Source of the DNA: Streptomyces nodosus
GTDB lineage: Bacteria > Actinomycetota > Actinomycetes > Streptomycetales > Streptomycetaceae
Direction: 5' to 3'
Assembly (NCBI RefSeq): GCF_008704995.1
Contig: NZ_CP023747.1
Coordinates: 5,239,501-5,303,500, forward strand
Length of the DNA stretch: 64,000 nucleotides
Shown piece after piece: positions 34,648 to 43,563 of the stretch. The notes beneath the pieces were generated by a model, which was given only the letters and a program-made list of their open reading frames with translations, did not search any database and was not told the DNA's origin. Position numbers and translations under genes: made by a program. How positions within the stretch are numbered: position 1 is the first letter of the stretch; each line of letters opens with the position of its first letter.

Positions 34648-37600
34648 ATGCGAAGAACCGCCCTGCTCGCTTCCGCCGCGCTGCTCGCCACTCTGCTCCC
34701 GCTAGGCGCCGCCGGTGTCGCGTCGGGCGCCGGTGACCCGGCGCCCGTGCCGATCGACCGCTTCGAGGGCGAGGTGCCCTTTGCGAGCCAGCCCGCCGAG
34801 GGCATCTTCACCTGGGGAGGCGACGCCGACGACCCGCCCACGCTCCAGCTGACCGGCCGTGCCGACGCCCCCGAGGGCGACAAGGTCCTCACCGGCACCT
34901 ACGACATCAGCGGGTACGGCGGCTTCACCCATGACTTCGCCGCCGACCGGCCCGCCCACGACTGGTCCGCCCATCAGGGCATCCGCTTCTGGTGGGAGGG
35001 CCGGGACAACGGCAAGAAGATCGCCTTCGAGATCAAGGACGGCGGCGCCCACGGCGAGGCCTCGGAGCTGTGGACGACCTCCTTCACGGACGACTTCACC
35101 GGCTGGAAACAGATCGAGATCCCGTTCGCCGACTTCACCTATCGCACGGACTACCAGCCCGTCGGCGGCATCGACCATGTGCTCGGCCTGACCCAGATGT
35201 GGGGATACGCCGTCACGCTCCCCACCGGCGTCAAGGGCGGCTTCGCCATGGACGACGTCGAGCTGTACGGCAGGGCGGACCAGTCCCAGCGGGCCTTCGT
35301 CACCACGGACTCCGCCGTCTACCCGGTCACGGAGGGCGGCACGGCACAGGTGAAGGTCTCCGTCGCCACCACCGGCTCCGCCCCGCTCGACGAGCCGGTG
35401 ACCGTCGGCTACGAGACGGCCGGCGGCAGCGCCGGGTCCGGCAGCGACTACACCCCCGTCAAGGGCACCCTGGTCTTCCCGGCCGGGACGGCCTCCGGGA
35501 GCACCCGCACGATCAAGGTCGCCACCCTCAAGGACAAGGCCGCCGAGCCCGCCGAGACGATCCCGCTGAAGCTGACCGTCACCGGCGCGAAGGCCCCCGA
35601 GGAGACCCCTCAGGTCGTCATCGACGCCCATGGACTGCCGTATCTGGACAGCAAGCTGTCCGTGCGGAAGCGGGTCGCGGACCTGCTCTCCCGTATGTCC
35701 CTGGAGGAGAAGGCCGGCCAGATGACCCAGGCCGAGCGCTCCGCCGTCGCCTCGGGGGGCGACATCGCGGCATACGCCCTCGGCTCGCTGCTGTCCGGCG
35801 GCGGCTCGACCCCCACGCCCAACACCCCCGAGGCGTGGGCGAAGATGATCGACTCCTTCCAGCTGAGGGCACAGGCCACCCGGTTCCAGATCCCGCTGAT
35901 CTACGGCGTCGACGCGGTGCACGGCCACAACAACCTCGCCGGTGCCACGGTCATGCCGCACAACATCGGGATCGGAGCGACGCGGAACCCCCAACTCGCC
36001 GAGGAGACCGGTGCGGTGACGGCCATTGAGGTCCGCGCCACCGGCGTCCCCTGGGACTTCGCGCCCTGTCTGTGCGTCACTCGCGACGAGCGCTGGGGCC
36101 GCAGTTACGAGTCGTTCGGTGAGGACCCGGCGCTCGTCCGGTCCATGGAGACGGTCATCCAGGGTCTCCAGGGACGCGCCGACGGCCGTGACCTGAGCCG
36201 CAACGACAAGGTCCTCGGCACCGCAAAGCACTTCGTGGGCGACGGCGGCACCGCGTACGGCTCCTCCACCACCGGCTCGTACACCACCGACCAGGGCGTC
36301 ACCAAGGTCACCCGGCAGGAGCTGGAGGCGGTGCACCTCGCCCCGTACCAGACGGCCGTCGACCGCGGCATCGGCTCGGTCATGCCGTCGTACTCGTCGC
36401 TCGACATCATCGGCGACGGCCAGGGCCCGGTGAAGATGCACGCCCGCGCCGACATGCTCAACGGCGTGCTCAAGGACCGGATGGGCTTCGAGGGCTTCGT
36501 CATCAGCGACTGGGCGGCCATCGACCAGCTCCCGGGCGGCACCGCCGCCCAGGTGCGGGCGTCGATCAACGCCGGCCTCGACATGATCATGGTGCCGTAC
36601 GAGTACCAGGGCTTCCGTACCACGCTGATCGACGAGGTGAAGGCGGGTCGGATCAGCCAGAAGAGGATCGACGACGCGGTGTCGCGCATCCTCACCCAGA
36701 AGTTCAAGCTGGGGCTCTTCGAACGTCCGTACACCGACACCCGGAATGCATCGAAGATCGGCTCCACCGCGCACCGGGCCGTGGCCCGGCAGGCGGCCGC
36801 CGAGTCCCAGGTGCTGCTCAAGAACGCCCACGACCTGCTGCCGCTGACCAAGAAGCAGAAGGTGTACGTCGCCGGTTCCAACGCCGACGACCTCGGCAAC
36901 CAGACCGGCGGCTGGACCATCACCTGGCAGGGTGAATCCGGCACCCACACCCAGGGCACGACCATCCTCCAGGGCATGCGGAAGGCCGCTCCGGGTGCGA
37001 CGATCACCTACTCCAAGGACGCCTCGGCGCCCGTCTCCGGCTATGACGTCGGCGTGGTCGTCGTCGGCGAGACCCCCTACGCCGAGGGCGTCGGTGATGT
37101 CGGCAACGGACACGACCTCCAGCTGTCCGCCGCCGACAAGGCCGCCGTGGACAAGGTCTGCGGCGCCATGAAGTGCGCGGTGCTGATCGTGTCCGGTCGC
37201 CCGCAGCTCGTCGGCGACCGGCTGGGCGCCGTCGACGCGCTCGTCGCCTCCTGGCTGCCGGGCACCGAGGGCGACGGTGTGGCGGACGTCCTCTACGGCA
37301 AGCGTCCGTTCACCGGTCAGCTTCCCGTCACCTGGCCGAAGTCCGAGGCCCAGCTGCCGATCAACGTCGGCGACGCCTCGTACGATCCGCAGTTCCCCTA
37401 CGGCTGGGGGCTGACCACGCTCACCCCGGTGCCCAAGGGCGGCACGGCGACCCTGAAGGTGCTGGGGCTCGCGGCCGCGGTCGCCGAGAAGACGGGTTCC
37501 GCACGGACCGGACGCGAGATCGTCACCCAGGCACGGCTGCTCGTCCAGCAGAAGATCGGGTCCGGGATCACGGCCTCGGTCTCGGGTCCGTTCGCGGACG

Positions 37601-37674
37601 CGGACCATCTGCTGCTGACCGGGAAGTACGCGGCGGCGGTGGCGAAGCTGACGGAGGCCTACAAGGCGGCCTGA
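34648..37674 (+). CDS. Secreted GH3 beta-glucosidase with carbohydrate-binding and Calx-beta domains
   Basis: Protein of 1008 residues with a signal peptide (MRRTALLASAALLATLLPLG). Domains: a CBM11-like jelly-roll (about 35-205: IDRFEGEVPF, GIRFWWEGRDNGKK); a Calx-beta domain (about 212-325: YPVTEGGTAQVKVSV, SDYTPVKGTLVFPAG); GH3 N-terminal barrel (about 335-690: LSRMSLEEKAGQMTQ, GVDAVHGHNN, AKHFVGDGGT) with nucleophile Asp in GFVISDWAAIDQL; GH3 C-terminal domain (about 710-930). It releases glucose from beta-glucans or cello-oligomers outside the cell. ATG 34648 follows AAGGGAAGG. Confidence 0.93.
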   Translation: MRRTALLASAALLATLLPLGAAGVASGAGDPAPVPIDRFEGEVPFASQPAEGIFTWGGDADDPPTLQLTGRADAPEGDKVLTGTYDISGYGGFTHDFAADRPAHDWSAHQGIRFWWEGRDNGKKIAFEIKDGGAHGEASELWTTSFTDDFTGWKQIEIPFADFTYRTDYQPVGGIDHVLGLTQMWGYAVTLPTGVKGGFAMDDVELYGRADQSQRAFVTTDSAVYPVTEGGTAQVKVSVATTGSAPLDEPVTVGYETAGGSAGSGSDYTPVKGTLVFPAGTASGSTRTIKVATLKDKAAEPAETIPLKLTVTGAKAPEETPQVVIDAHGLPYLDSKLSVRKRVADLLSRMSLEEKAGQMTQAERSAVASGGDIAAYALGSLLSGGGSTPTPNTPEAWAKMIDSFQLRAQATRFQIPLIYGVDAVHGHNNLAGATVMPHNIGIGATRNPQLAEETGAVTAIEVRATGVPWDFAPCLCVTRDERWGRSYESFGEDPALVRSMETVIQGLQGRADGRDLSRNDKVLGTAKHFVGDGGTAYGSSTTGSYTTDQGVTKVTRQELEAVHLAPYQTAVDRGIGSVMPSYSSLDIIGDGQGPVKMHARADMLNGVLKDRMGFEGFVISDWAAIDQLPGGTAAQVRASINAGLDMIMVPYEYQGFRTTLIDEVKAGRISQKRIDDAVSRILTQKFKLGLFERPYTDTRNASKIGSTAHRAVARQAAAESQVLLKNAHDLLPLTKKQKVYVAGSNADDLGNQTGGWTITWQGESGTHTQGTTILQGMRKAAPGATITYSKDASAPVSGYDVGVVVVGETPYAEGVGDVGNGHDLQLSAADKAAVDKVCGAMKCAVLIVSGRPQLVGDRLGAVDALVASWLPGTEGDGVADVLYGKRPFTGQLPVTWPKSEAQLPINVGDASYDPQFPYGWGLTTLTPVPKGGTATLKVLGLAAAVAEKTGSARTGREIVTQARLLVQQKIGSGITASVSGPFADADHLLLTGKYAAAVAKLTEAYKAA

Positions 37675-37683
37675 CCCGGTGGT

Positions 37684-37709
37684 CCCCGCGCCCCGCAAGG
37701 GGCGCGGGG
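37684..37709 (+). terminator. Hairpin terminator of the GH3 gene
   Basis: CCCCGCGCCCC (37684-37694), loop GCAA, GGGGCGCGGGG (37699-37709), starting 10 bases after the stop. Very stable stem without T-run. Confidence 0.65.
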
Positions 37710-37848
37710 AACCGCGCGGCCGGCCACCACGATCCCGCAGCCGCGCCGCCGCAGAACCCCCCCGAGCTCCGAGGCGCCCGCCCGCAGGCCACACCCCGGC
37801 GGGCGGGCGCAAAAGCCCGATTCGCGGCGATTCGGGTAACTTCGAAGT

Positions 37849-39201
37849 ATGAAGGCCGTACTGAGCCGAGGACTCGTACTGCCGTTGGTCACCCTGATGA
37901 CAGCCGTGCTGACGGTCCTGTACGCGGGTGCGCCCGGAGCGCAGGCGGCGACGGCGACGGACGTCTCCGGCATCGCCCAGGCGCTGCGCAGAAGCCCGGT
38001 CTATGTCGACCCGGCCGCATCCGGACAGCTGTCCGCCCCGGAGGCCAGGGCCCTGGCGAAGAAGATCAAGGACGCCGGCAAGCCGGTCTTCATCACGGTG
38101 CTGCCCGCGGGCTATCCGACGAGCCGTCTCTTCACCGATGTGCGCACGGCCACCGGCATCACCGGGGTGTACGCGATCCGCCTCGGCGACCGCTTCGATG
38201 CCCGGGCGGACTCCTCGGTCCTGCCCCGCACCGCCGTGCAGAACCTGGTCACCAGTGTGCAGGGCGAGTCGGCCGCCAAACAGCTGAACGACTTCACCGA
38301 CCGCGCCCTGGGCAATGCCGGCGGCCACGCCCCGGCGAGCTGGGGCACCCCGGGCGGCAATGTCTCCTCCACCGCACTGATCACGGCCGCCGTGGTGCTG
38401 GTGGTCGGCGGCTCGGGCGCCTACGCACTGCTGCGGCGCAGTCGTACCCGCCGGGAACAGGAGCAGCGGGCCGCGCTGGAGAGGCTGCGGGTGGTGGTCG
38501 ACGAGGACATCACCGCCTTCGGCGAGGAACTGGACCGCCTGGACTTCCGCCCCGGGGAGCCGGGTGCGGACGACGCGATGCGCTCGGACTACGCACGGGC
38601 ACTGGACGCCTATGAGCGGGCGAAGTCCTTCATGGCGGCGGCGCAGCGCCCCGAGGACGTGAAGGCCGTCACCCAGGAGCTGGAGGAGGGGCGCTTCTCG
38701 CTCTCCGTGCTGGCCGCCCGGCGCGAGGGCCGGCCGCTGCCCGGCCGCCGGCCGCCCTGCTTCTTCGACCCGCGGCACGGCCCGTCCGTCGCGGACGCGG
38801 TCTGGACGCCTCCGGGCGGCGCACCGCGCGAGGTCCCGGTCTGCGCGGCGGACCGGGCCCGGCTGGCCGACGGCCGCGAGCCCCTGGTGCGCGAGGTGGA
38901 CACGGAGTACGGCCGCCGCCCGTACTGGGACGCGGGACCGGCCTACGGCCCCTGGGCGGGCGGCTACTTCGGCGGCGGTCTGCTGCCCGGACTGCTGATG
39001 GGCACGCTGCTGGGCTCCATGATGGCCGCCCCGGCCTATGCGGCCGACTACGGCAGCGGCTACGGCGACTTCGGCGCGGGCGGGTACCAGGGCGGCGATG
39101 TCTCCGGCGCCGACTTCGACCCGGGGGACTTCGGCGGCGGTTTCGGCGACGGCGGGGGAGGGGACTTCGGGGGCGGCGGCGACTTCGGCGGCGGTTTCTG
39201 A
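37849..39201 (+). CDS. TPM-domain membrane protein with Gly-rich tail
   Basis: Protein of 450 residues. Signal peptide (LVLPLVTLMTAVLTVLYAG), then an extracytoplasmic alpha/beta domain (about 38-160: LRRSPVYVDPAASGQLS, KPVFITVLPAGY, GVYAIRLGDRF) of the TPM/Psb32-like type. A membrane segment follows near 178-200 (ALITAAVVLVVGGSGAYALL), a charged helical region (about 205-290), a second hydrophobic patch (GGGLLPGLLMGTLLGSMM) and a C-terminal Gly/Asp/Phe-rich repeat tail of GDFGGG units. TPM proteins are linked to membrane-protein assembly or repair; the exact role here is unknown. Confidence 0.82.
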   Translation: MKAVLSRGLVLPLVTLMTAVLTVLYAGAPGAQAATATDVSGIAQALRRSPVYVDPAASGQLSAPEARALAKKIKDAGKPVFITVLPAGYPTSRLFTDVRTATGITGVYAIRLGDRFDARADSSVLPRTAVQNLVTSVQGESAAKQLNDFTDRALGNAGGHAPASWGTPGGNVSSTALITAAVVLVVGGSGAYALLRRSRTRREQEQRAALERLRVVVDEDITAFGEELDRLDFRPGEPGADDAMRSDYARALDAYERAKSFMAAAQRPEDVKAVTQELEEGRFSLSVLAARREGRPLPGRRPPCFFDPRHGPSVADAVWTPPGGAPREVPVCAADRARLADGREPLVREVDTEYGRRPYWDAGPAYGPWAGGYFGGGLLPGLLMGTLLGSMMAAPAYAADYGSGYGDFGAGGYQGGDVSGADFDPGDFGGGFGDGGGGDFGGGGDFGGGF

Positions 39202-39255
39202 TCCCGGGGACCGCCCGTCCCTGGAACGACGAGCGGCCGCCCCCGGAACGACGAG

Positions 39256-39284
39256 CGCCCGCCCCCGGATGCGGAGGGCGGGCG
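39256..39284. terminator. Hairpin between convergent genes
   Basis: CGCCCGCCC (39256-39264) pairs with GGGCGGGCG (39276-39284). It lies between the convergent ends of the TPM gene and the YceI gene. Just before it, a block near CGGAACGACGAGCG is repeated (about 39222 and 39245). Confidence 0.5.
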
Positions 39285-39312
39285 TTGCTCGGGTGCCGCG
39301 GGGCAGGAGGGT

Positions 39313-39915
39313 TCAGGCCTGCTTGATCGCCGAGATGTCGAAGGCCAGCTTGATCTTGTCCGAGACCAGCACGCCGCCCGTCTCCAGGGCCGCGTTCCAG
39401 GTCAGGCCCCAGTCCGAGCGGAGGATCTCCGCCTTGCCCTCGAAGCCCACGCGCTCGTTGCCGAAGGGGTCCTTGGCCGCGCCGTTGAACTCCAGGTCGA
39501 TGGTGATCGGCTTGGTGGTGCCCAGGATGGTGAGGTCGCCGGTGATCCGGTAGTCGTCACCGCCCAGCGCCTCGGCCTCGGTGGAGCGGAACGTCATCGT
39601 CGGGTGCTCGTCGATCTTGAAGAAGTCGGAGCTGCGCAGATGGTTGTCGCGGTCGGCCGAGCCGGTGCTGATGCTGTCCATGGTGACGTCGATCGAGGCC
39701 GTGGACTTCGCGGGGTTCGAGCCGTCCAGCTGCAGCGTCCCCTCGAACTCCTGGAAGCCGCCCTTGACGTTGGTGACCATGGCGTGGCGGGCCACGAAGC
39801 CGATGGTGCTGTGGGCCGGGTCCAGCGCATAGGTGCCGGTCAGCGCGGCGAGTTCGGGGTTGACCGCGGCGGGGGTGGCGGTGTCGGCGGTGCTCTTGCG
39901 GCCGAAGAGGCCCAT
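39313..39915 (-). CDS. YceI-family polyisoprenoid-binding-like protein
   Basis: Protein of 200 residues with the lipocalin-like YceI fold: GTYALDPAHSTIGFVARHAMVTNVKG, FEGTLQLDG, DNHLRSSDFFKIDEHPTMTFRST, ITGDLTILGTTKPITIDLEFNG, RSDWGLTWN. The family binds isoprenoids or other amphiphiles. The N-terminus (MGLFGRKSTADTATPAA) is not a signal peptide, so it is probably cytosolic. ATG 39915 has AAGGAG at good distance; a longer reading from 39957 has none. Confidence 0.92.
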   Translation of the reverse strand: MGLFGRKSTADTATPAAVNPELAALTGTYALDPAHSTIGFVARHAMVTNVKGGFQEFEGTLQLDGSNPAKSTASIDVTMDSISTGSADRDNHLRSSDFFKIDEHPTMTFRSTEAEALGGDDYRITGDLTILGTTKPITIDLEFNGAAKDPFGNERVGFEGKAEILRSDWGLTWNAALETGGVLVSDKIKLAFDISAIKQA

Positions 39916-40346
39916 GACATGCTCCTTGGGGGACGGTGGTGATCCGAAGAAGTTCAACCTTCAACGATGTCAACGAAACCGACGGTAGACCTATTCCTTT
40001 CAATTTTCAACATCATCCGCAGTGTGTCGCTCTGATCGCTGAAAGTGATCTTCAGGGATCCGTCGGGACCGGGATGTCCCGGGGCAGGGCTCCGGGGTGT
40101 CGGGGCGGGGCGCACCGACCGCCGTTCGGGGTGCTCCCGTCACTCCGTGGAGGGCATGGGGGAGCGGGCGTTGCGGGCGGCTCCCGCCCCGTCCGAATTG
40201 TGTGACTCCTACAACGCGCCGGCCCCCTCCGCAGTCGGATGGGCTGCATCCGGGGCGCATTCTGTTCAGGGGTACCAGGAAATCGGGCCGGAGACTGTAC
40301 GGAGTCGACGGCCTGGTTTGCTTGGTTGACTTCGTAAGGTCGCTCC
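39916..40346. other. Intergenic region with TTCAAC motif cluster
   Basis: No gene is seen. Between 39953 and 40011 the motif TTCAAC occurs three times (39953, 39960, 40006), with variants GTCAAC (39969) and TTCAAT (39999), in an AT-richer stretch just upstream of the YceI gene. This looks like a regulator binding cluster or the YceI promoter; MarR-type regulators often neighbour YceI genes. The accB side (40300-40346) ends with TAAGG as ribosome site. Confidence 0.4.
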
Positions 40347-41939
40347 ATGACCGTTTTGGACGAGGCTGTAGATTCCGGGAGCGAGCCCACGGATGCGCGC
40401 GGGCGGGTCGCCGAACTGCACGAGATCCGTGCCCGGGCCCTGGCCGGCCCCAGCGAGAAGGCGACCGAGGCGCAGCACGCCAAGGGCAAGCTGACCGCCC
40501 GGGAGCGGATCGAGCTGCTCCTGGACCCGGGGTCCTTCCAGGAGGTCGAGCAGCTGCGCCGGCACCGGGCGACCGGGTTCGGCCTGGAGGCCAAGAAGCC
40601 GTACACGGACGGTGTGATCACCGGCTGGGGCACGGTGGAGGGCCGCACGGTCTTCGTCTACGCCCATGACTTCCGGATCTTCGGCGGCGCGCTGGGCGAG
40701 GCCCATGCCACCAAGATCCACAAGATCATGGACATGGCCATCGCGGCCGGTGCGCCGCTGGTCTCCCTGAACGACGGCGCCGGCGCCCGCATCCAGGAGG
40801 GCGTCAGCGCGCTCGCGGGCTACGGCGGCATCTTCCAGCGCAACACCAAGGCGTCCGGCGTCATCCCGCAGATCAGCGTGATGCTGGGCCCGTGCGCGGG
40901 CGGCGCGGCCTACAGCCCCGCTCTCACGGACTTCGTCTTCATGGTCCGCGAGACCTCCCAGATGTTCATCACCGGACCGGACGTGGTCAAGGCCGTGACC
41001 GGTGAGGAGATCACCCAGAACGGACTGGGCGGCGCGGATGTGCACGCCGAGACCTCCGGTGTCTGTCACTTCGCCTACGACGACGAGGAGACCTGCATCG
41101 CCGAGGTGCGCTACCTCCTCTCGCTGCTGCCGCAGAACAACCGGGAGAACCCGCCGCGGGTCGAGAGCACGGACGCGGCGGACCGCCGCGGCGACGTCCT
41201 GCTGGACCTGGTCCCGGCCGACGGCAACCGCCCCTACGACATGGCCAAGGTCATCGAGGAGATCGTCGACGACGGCGAGTACCTGGAGGTCCACGAGCGC
41301 TGGGCGCGCAACATCATCTGCGCGCTGGCCCGTCTGGACGGCCAGGTGGTGGGCATCATCGCCAACCAGCCGCAGACCCTCGCGGGCGTCCTGGACATCG
41401 AGGCCTCGGAAAAAGCTGCGCGCTTTGTCCAGATGTGTGACGCTTTTAATATTCCGTTGATGACGTTCCTGGACGTCCCCGGGTTCCTCCCGGGTGTGGA
41501 CCAGGAACACGGCGGGATCATCCGTCACGGCGCGAAGCTGCTCTACGCCTACTGCAACGCGACCGTGCCGCGGATCTCGCTCATCCTGCGCAAGGCGTAC
41601 GGAGGCGCGTACATCGTGATGGACAGCCAGTCCATCGGAGCGGACCTCACCCTCGCCTGGCCGACGAACGAGATCGCCGTGATGGGCGCGGAAGGTGCGG
41701 CCAACGTCATCTTCCGGCGTCAGATCGCGGGCGCCGAGGACCCGGAGGCCATGCGGGCGCGCATGGTCAAGGAGTACAAGTCCGAGCTGATGCACCCGTA
41801 TTACGCGGCGGAGCGGGGCCTGGTGGACGATGTGATCGACCCGGCGGAGACGCGCGAGGTCCTGATCAAGTCCCTGGCGATGCTGCAGTCCAAGCACGCG
41901 GACCTGCCCTCGCGCAAGCACGGCAACCCCCCGCAGTAA
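40347..41939 (+). CDS. accB: Acyl-CoA carboxylase carboxyltransferase (beta) subunit
   Basis: Carboxyltransferase of the acetyl/propionyl-CoA carboxylase complex, 530 residues, making malonyl- or methylmalonyl-CoA for fatty acid and polyketide synthesis. N- and C-domain crotonase folds: GKLTARERIELLLDPGSF, LNDGAGARIQEGVSALAGYGG, GPCAGGAAYSPALTDF, FLDVPGFLPGVDQEHGGIIRHGAKLLYAY, and YGGAYIVMDS. The position that decides substrate range is Ile (I423, in GAYIVM), as in the S. coelicolor AccB subunit that accepts acetyl-CoA; propionyl-specific PccB has Asp there. Followed by the epsilon subunit. Confidence 0.94.
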   Translation: MTVLDEAVDSGSEPTDARGRVAELHEIRARALAGPSEKATEAQHAKGKLTARERIELLLDPGSFQEVEQLRRHRATGFGLEAKKPYTDGVITGWGTVEGRTVFVYAHDFRIFGGALGEAHATKIHKIMDMAIAAGAPLVSLNDGAGARIQEGVSALAGYGGIFQRNTKASGVIPQISVMLGPCAGGAAYSPALTDFVFMVRETSQMFITGPDVVKAVTGEEITQNGLGGADVHAETSGVCHFAYDDEETCIAEVRYLLSLLPQNNRENPPRVESTDAADRRGDVLLDLVPADGNRPYDMAKVIEEIVDDGEYLEVHERWARNIICALARLDGQVVGIIANQPQTLAGVLDIEASEKAARFVQMCDAFNIPLMTFLDVPGFLPGVDQEHGGIIRHGAKLLYAYCNATVPRISLILRKAYGGAYIVMDSQSIGADLTLAWPTNEIAVMGAEGAANVIFRRQIAGAEDPEAMRARMVKEYKSELMHPYYAAERGLVDDVIDPAETREVLIKSLAMLQSKHADLPSRKHGNPPQ

Positions 41940-41996
41940 CCCAGCGGACCCCTCGCGGTAACCCCGCGGACCTCTCTCTCACGGAGACTGACGCCC

Positions 41997-42188
41997 ATGA
42001 ACATCCCTGACATCCGCGTCGAGAAGGGCAACGCCGAGCCCGAGGAAGTGGCCGCCCTCACGGCCATCCTGATGGCGCGCGCCGCCGCCCAGTCGTCCAC
42101 CCCGGCCCACCGGGGCCGCCCCAAGGCCGGCTGGCGCCGCCTGGAGCGCGAGCCCGGCTTTCGGGCGCCGCACAGCTGGCACGGCTGA
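41997..42188 (+). CDS. accE: Acyl-CoA carboxylase epsilon subunit
   Basis: Short protein of 63 residues: NIPDIRVEKGNAEPEEVAAL, then ILMARAAAQ and the basic GRPKAGWRRLEREPGF with the ending APHSWHG, all typical of actinobacterial carboxylase epsilon subunits. It binds and stimulates the alpha-beta complex. ATG 41997 is 57 bases after accB, and both share one terminator. Confidence 0.9.
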   Translation: MNIPDIRVEKGNAEPEEVAALTAILMARAAAQSSTPAHRGRPKAGWRRLEREPGFRAPHSWHG

Positions 42189-42211
42189 GCGCCGCCCTCC
42201 CGAACAGCCTT

Positions 42212-42250
42212 CAGGGGCCCCTCTTGCGAAGAGGGGCCCCTGCGGCGTTT
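42212..42250 (+). terminator. Terminator of accBE
   Basis: CAGGGGCCCCTCTT (42212-42225), loop GCG, AAGAGGGGCCCCTG (42229-42242), followed by CGGCGTTTTC. A perfect 14-bp stem. Confidence 0.85.
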
Positions 42251-42265
42251 TCGGAGCGACCGGTG

Positions 42266-42302
42266 GAAAAAGAAACCCCGCACCCCCGGAGGGGCGCGGG
42301 GC
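42266..42302 (-). terminator. Terminator of the first conservon
   Basis: Read on the minus strand, a stem of CCCCGC..CCCC and GGGG..GCGGGG (42275-42302) with bulges is followed by TTTCTTTTTCC. It lies just past the GTPase stop at 42330. Confidence 0.75.
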
Positions 42303-42329
42303 GCTGTGTGCGCTACCGGGGGTCTCGCG

Positions 42330-42911
42330 TCACCGCAGCCGTGCCATGAGCGCGTGCTCCACCAGGGTGATCAGCGTCGACTTGGCGTCCGCACGGTGCC
42401 GTGCGTCGGTGATGATGATCGGGGCGTCGGGTCCGATCTGCAGCGCCTCCCGCACCTCTTCGGGGGCGTACGGCTGGTTGCCGTCGAAGCCGTTGAGGGC
42501 GATGACGAAGGGCAGGCCCGAGTTCTCGAAGTAGTCGACTGCGGGGAAGCAGTCGGCGAGGCGGCGGGTGTCGACCAGGACGACGGCGCCGATGGCGCCG
42601 CGGACCAGGTCGTCCCACATGAACCAGAAGCGGTCCTGGCCCGGGGTACCGAAGAGGTACAGGATCAGGTCCTGGTCCAGGGTGATACGGCCGAAGTCCA
42701 TGGCCACCGTGGTGGTGGTCTTGTCCCCGGTGTGGGTGAGGTCGTCGATGCCCGCGGACGCGGACGTCATGACGGCCTCTGTGCGCAGCGGGTTGATCTC
42801 CGAGACGGCGCCGACGAACGTGGTTTTGCCCACGCCGAAGCCTCCCGCCACCACGATCTTCGCGGAGGTGGTGGAGCGGGAAGGACCGCCGCTAGAGCTT
42901 GCGAAGTCCAC
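42330..42911 (-). CDS. cvnD: Conservon small GTPase (CvnD), copy 1
   Basis: Small GTP-binding protein of 193 residues, Rup/MglA-like. P-loop GGFGVGKTTFVGAVSEI, switch region with TTTTVAMDFGRI, G3 LFGTPGQDRF, G4 ALNGFDG (NKxD-like position altered) and G5-like TDARHRADAK. In conservons it acts with the sensor kinase CvnA, roadblock CvnB and DUF742 CvnC as a membrane-linked switch. Its start overlaps the cvnC stop by 20 bases. It is nearly identical to the GTPase of the neighbouring conservon. Confidence 0.92.
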   Translation of the reverse strand: MDFASSSGGPSRSTTSAKIVVAGGFGVGKTTFVGAVSEINPLRTEAVMTSASAGIDDLTHTGDKTTTTVAMDFGRITLDQDLILYLFGTPGQDRFWFMWDDLVRGAIGAVVLVDTRRLADCFPAVDYFENSGLPFVIALNGFDGNQPYAPEEVREALQIGPDAPIIITDARHRADAKSTLITLVEHALMARLR

Positions 42912-43464
42912 TGAGCACCCTTTCGAGCAGTGTCACGTCTGGCTGTCCGCCGGCGCTCTCGTCGCCGCCGGGCTGATGGATGGCGACCAGGCCCGCCTCC
43001 GCCAAGTCGGCGACGAGGATCCTGGCCACGCCGAGAGGGATCGTCAGCAGGGCCGAGATCTCGGCCACCGACTTGATTTCCCGGCACAGGTGGCAGATCC
43101 GCTGATGCTCGGGCAACTGGCCCTGCATCTGGTGCGGTTGCGCGGTGGTGTGCACCAGCGCCTCGATGGCGAGCTGGTAGCGGGGCCTGGTGCGTCCGCC
43201 CGTCATGGCGTACGGGCGCACCAGGGGGTTGTTCGACGACCCGGCGGGCGCCGGTTCGGGGTCGGGGCGCGGTGGCTGCACAGGCTGGATGTGCGGCGCC
43301 GACGGCTGGTCGTACGGAGACCGACCGGGGCCCTGGGGTCCCGGTGGCGTGTACGGCCGGCGCCGGGGGCTCGGTGCGGAGGGGAAGCTGTACCCGTTCT
43401 GGTCGACCTGGCCATGGCCGTAGGGCCAGTTGTCCGCGGGCGAACCGCCTGGGGGTGTAGCCAC
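42892..43464 (-). CDS. cvnC: Conservon DUF742 protein (CvnC), copy 1
   Basis: Protein of 190 residues. An N-terminal Pro-rich half of about 75 residues is followed by the DUF742 domain: LVRPYAMTGGRTRPRYQLAI, EHQRICHLCREIKSVAEISA, LLTIPLGVARILVADLAEAG, and the ending ERVLSGLRKL. It contains a winged-helix-like region with a CxxC. GTG 43464 directly follows GGAGGAGGAGAG. The Pro-rich part is much longer than in the second conservon copy. Confidence 0.9.
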   Translation of the reverse strand: MATPPGGSPADNWPYGHGQVDQNGYSFPSAPSPRRRPYTPPGPQGPGRSPYDQPSAPHIQPVQPPRPDPEPAPAGSSNNPLVRPYAMTGGRTRPRYQLAIEALVHTTAQPHQMQGQLPEHQRICHLCREIKSVAEISALLTIPLGVARILVADLAEAGLVAIHQPGGDESAGGQPDVTLLERVLSGLRKL

Positions 43465-43563
43465 TTTCTCTCCTCCTCCTCCGACCGTGCCTGGCATCCG
43501 TCCTGAGGAAGCCGCGTCCCGAAACCTTACGGCCCCGGGACGTCAATGCGCACCGTCTGCTGG

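Noticed and set aside
34702..38778. Minus-strand ORF of over 1300 codons opposite the GH3 gene
   Set aside because: Shadow of the GH3 and TPM genes, which have clear domains and signal peptides on the plus strand.
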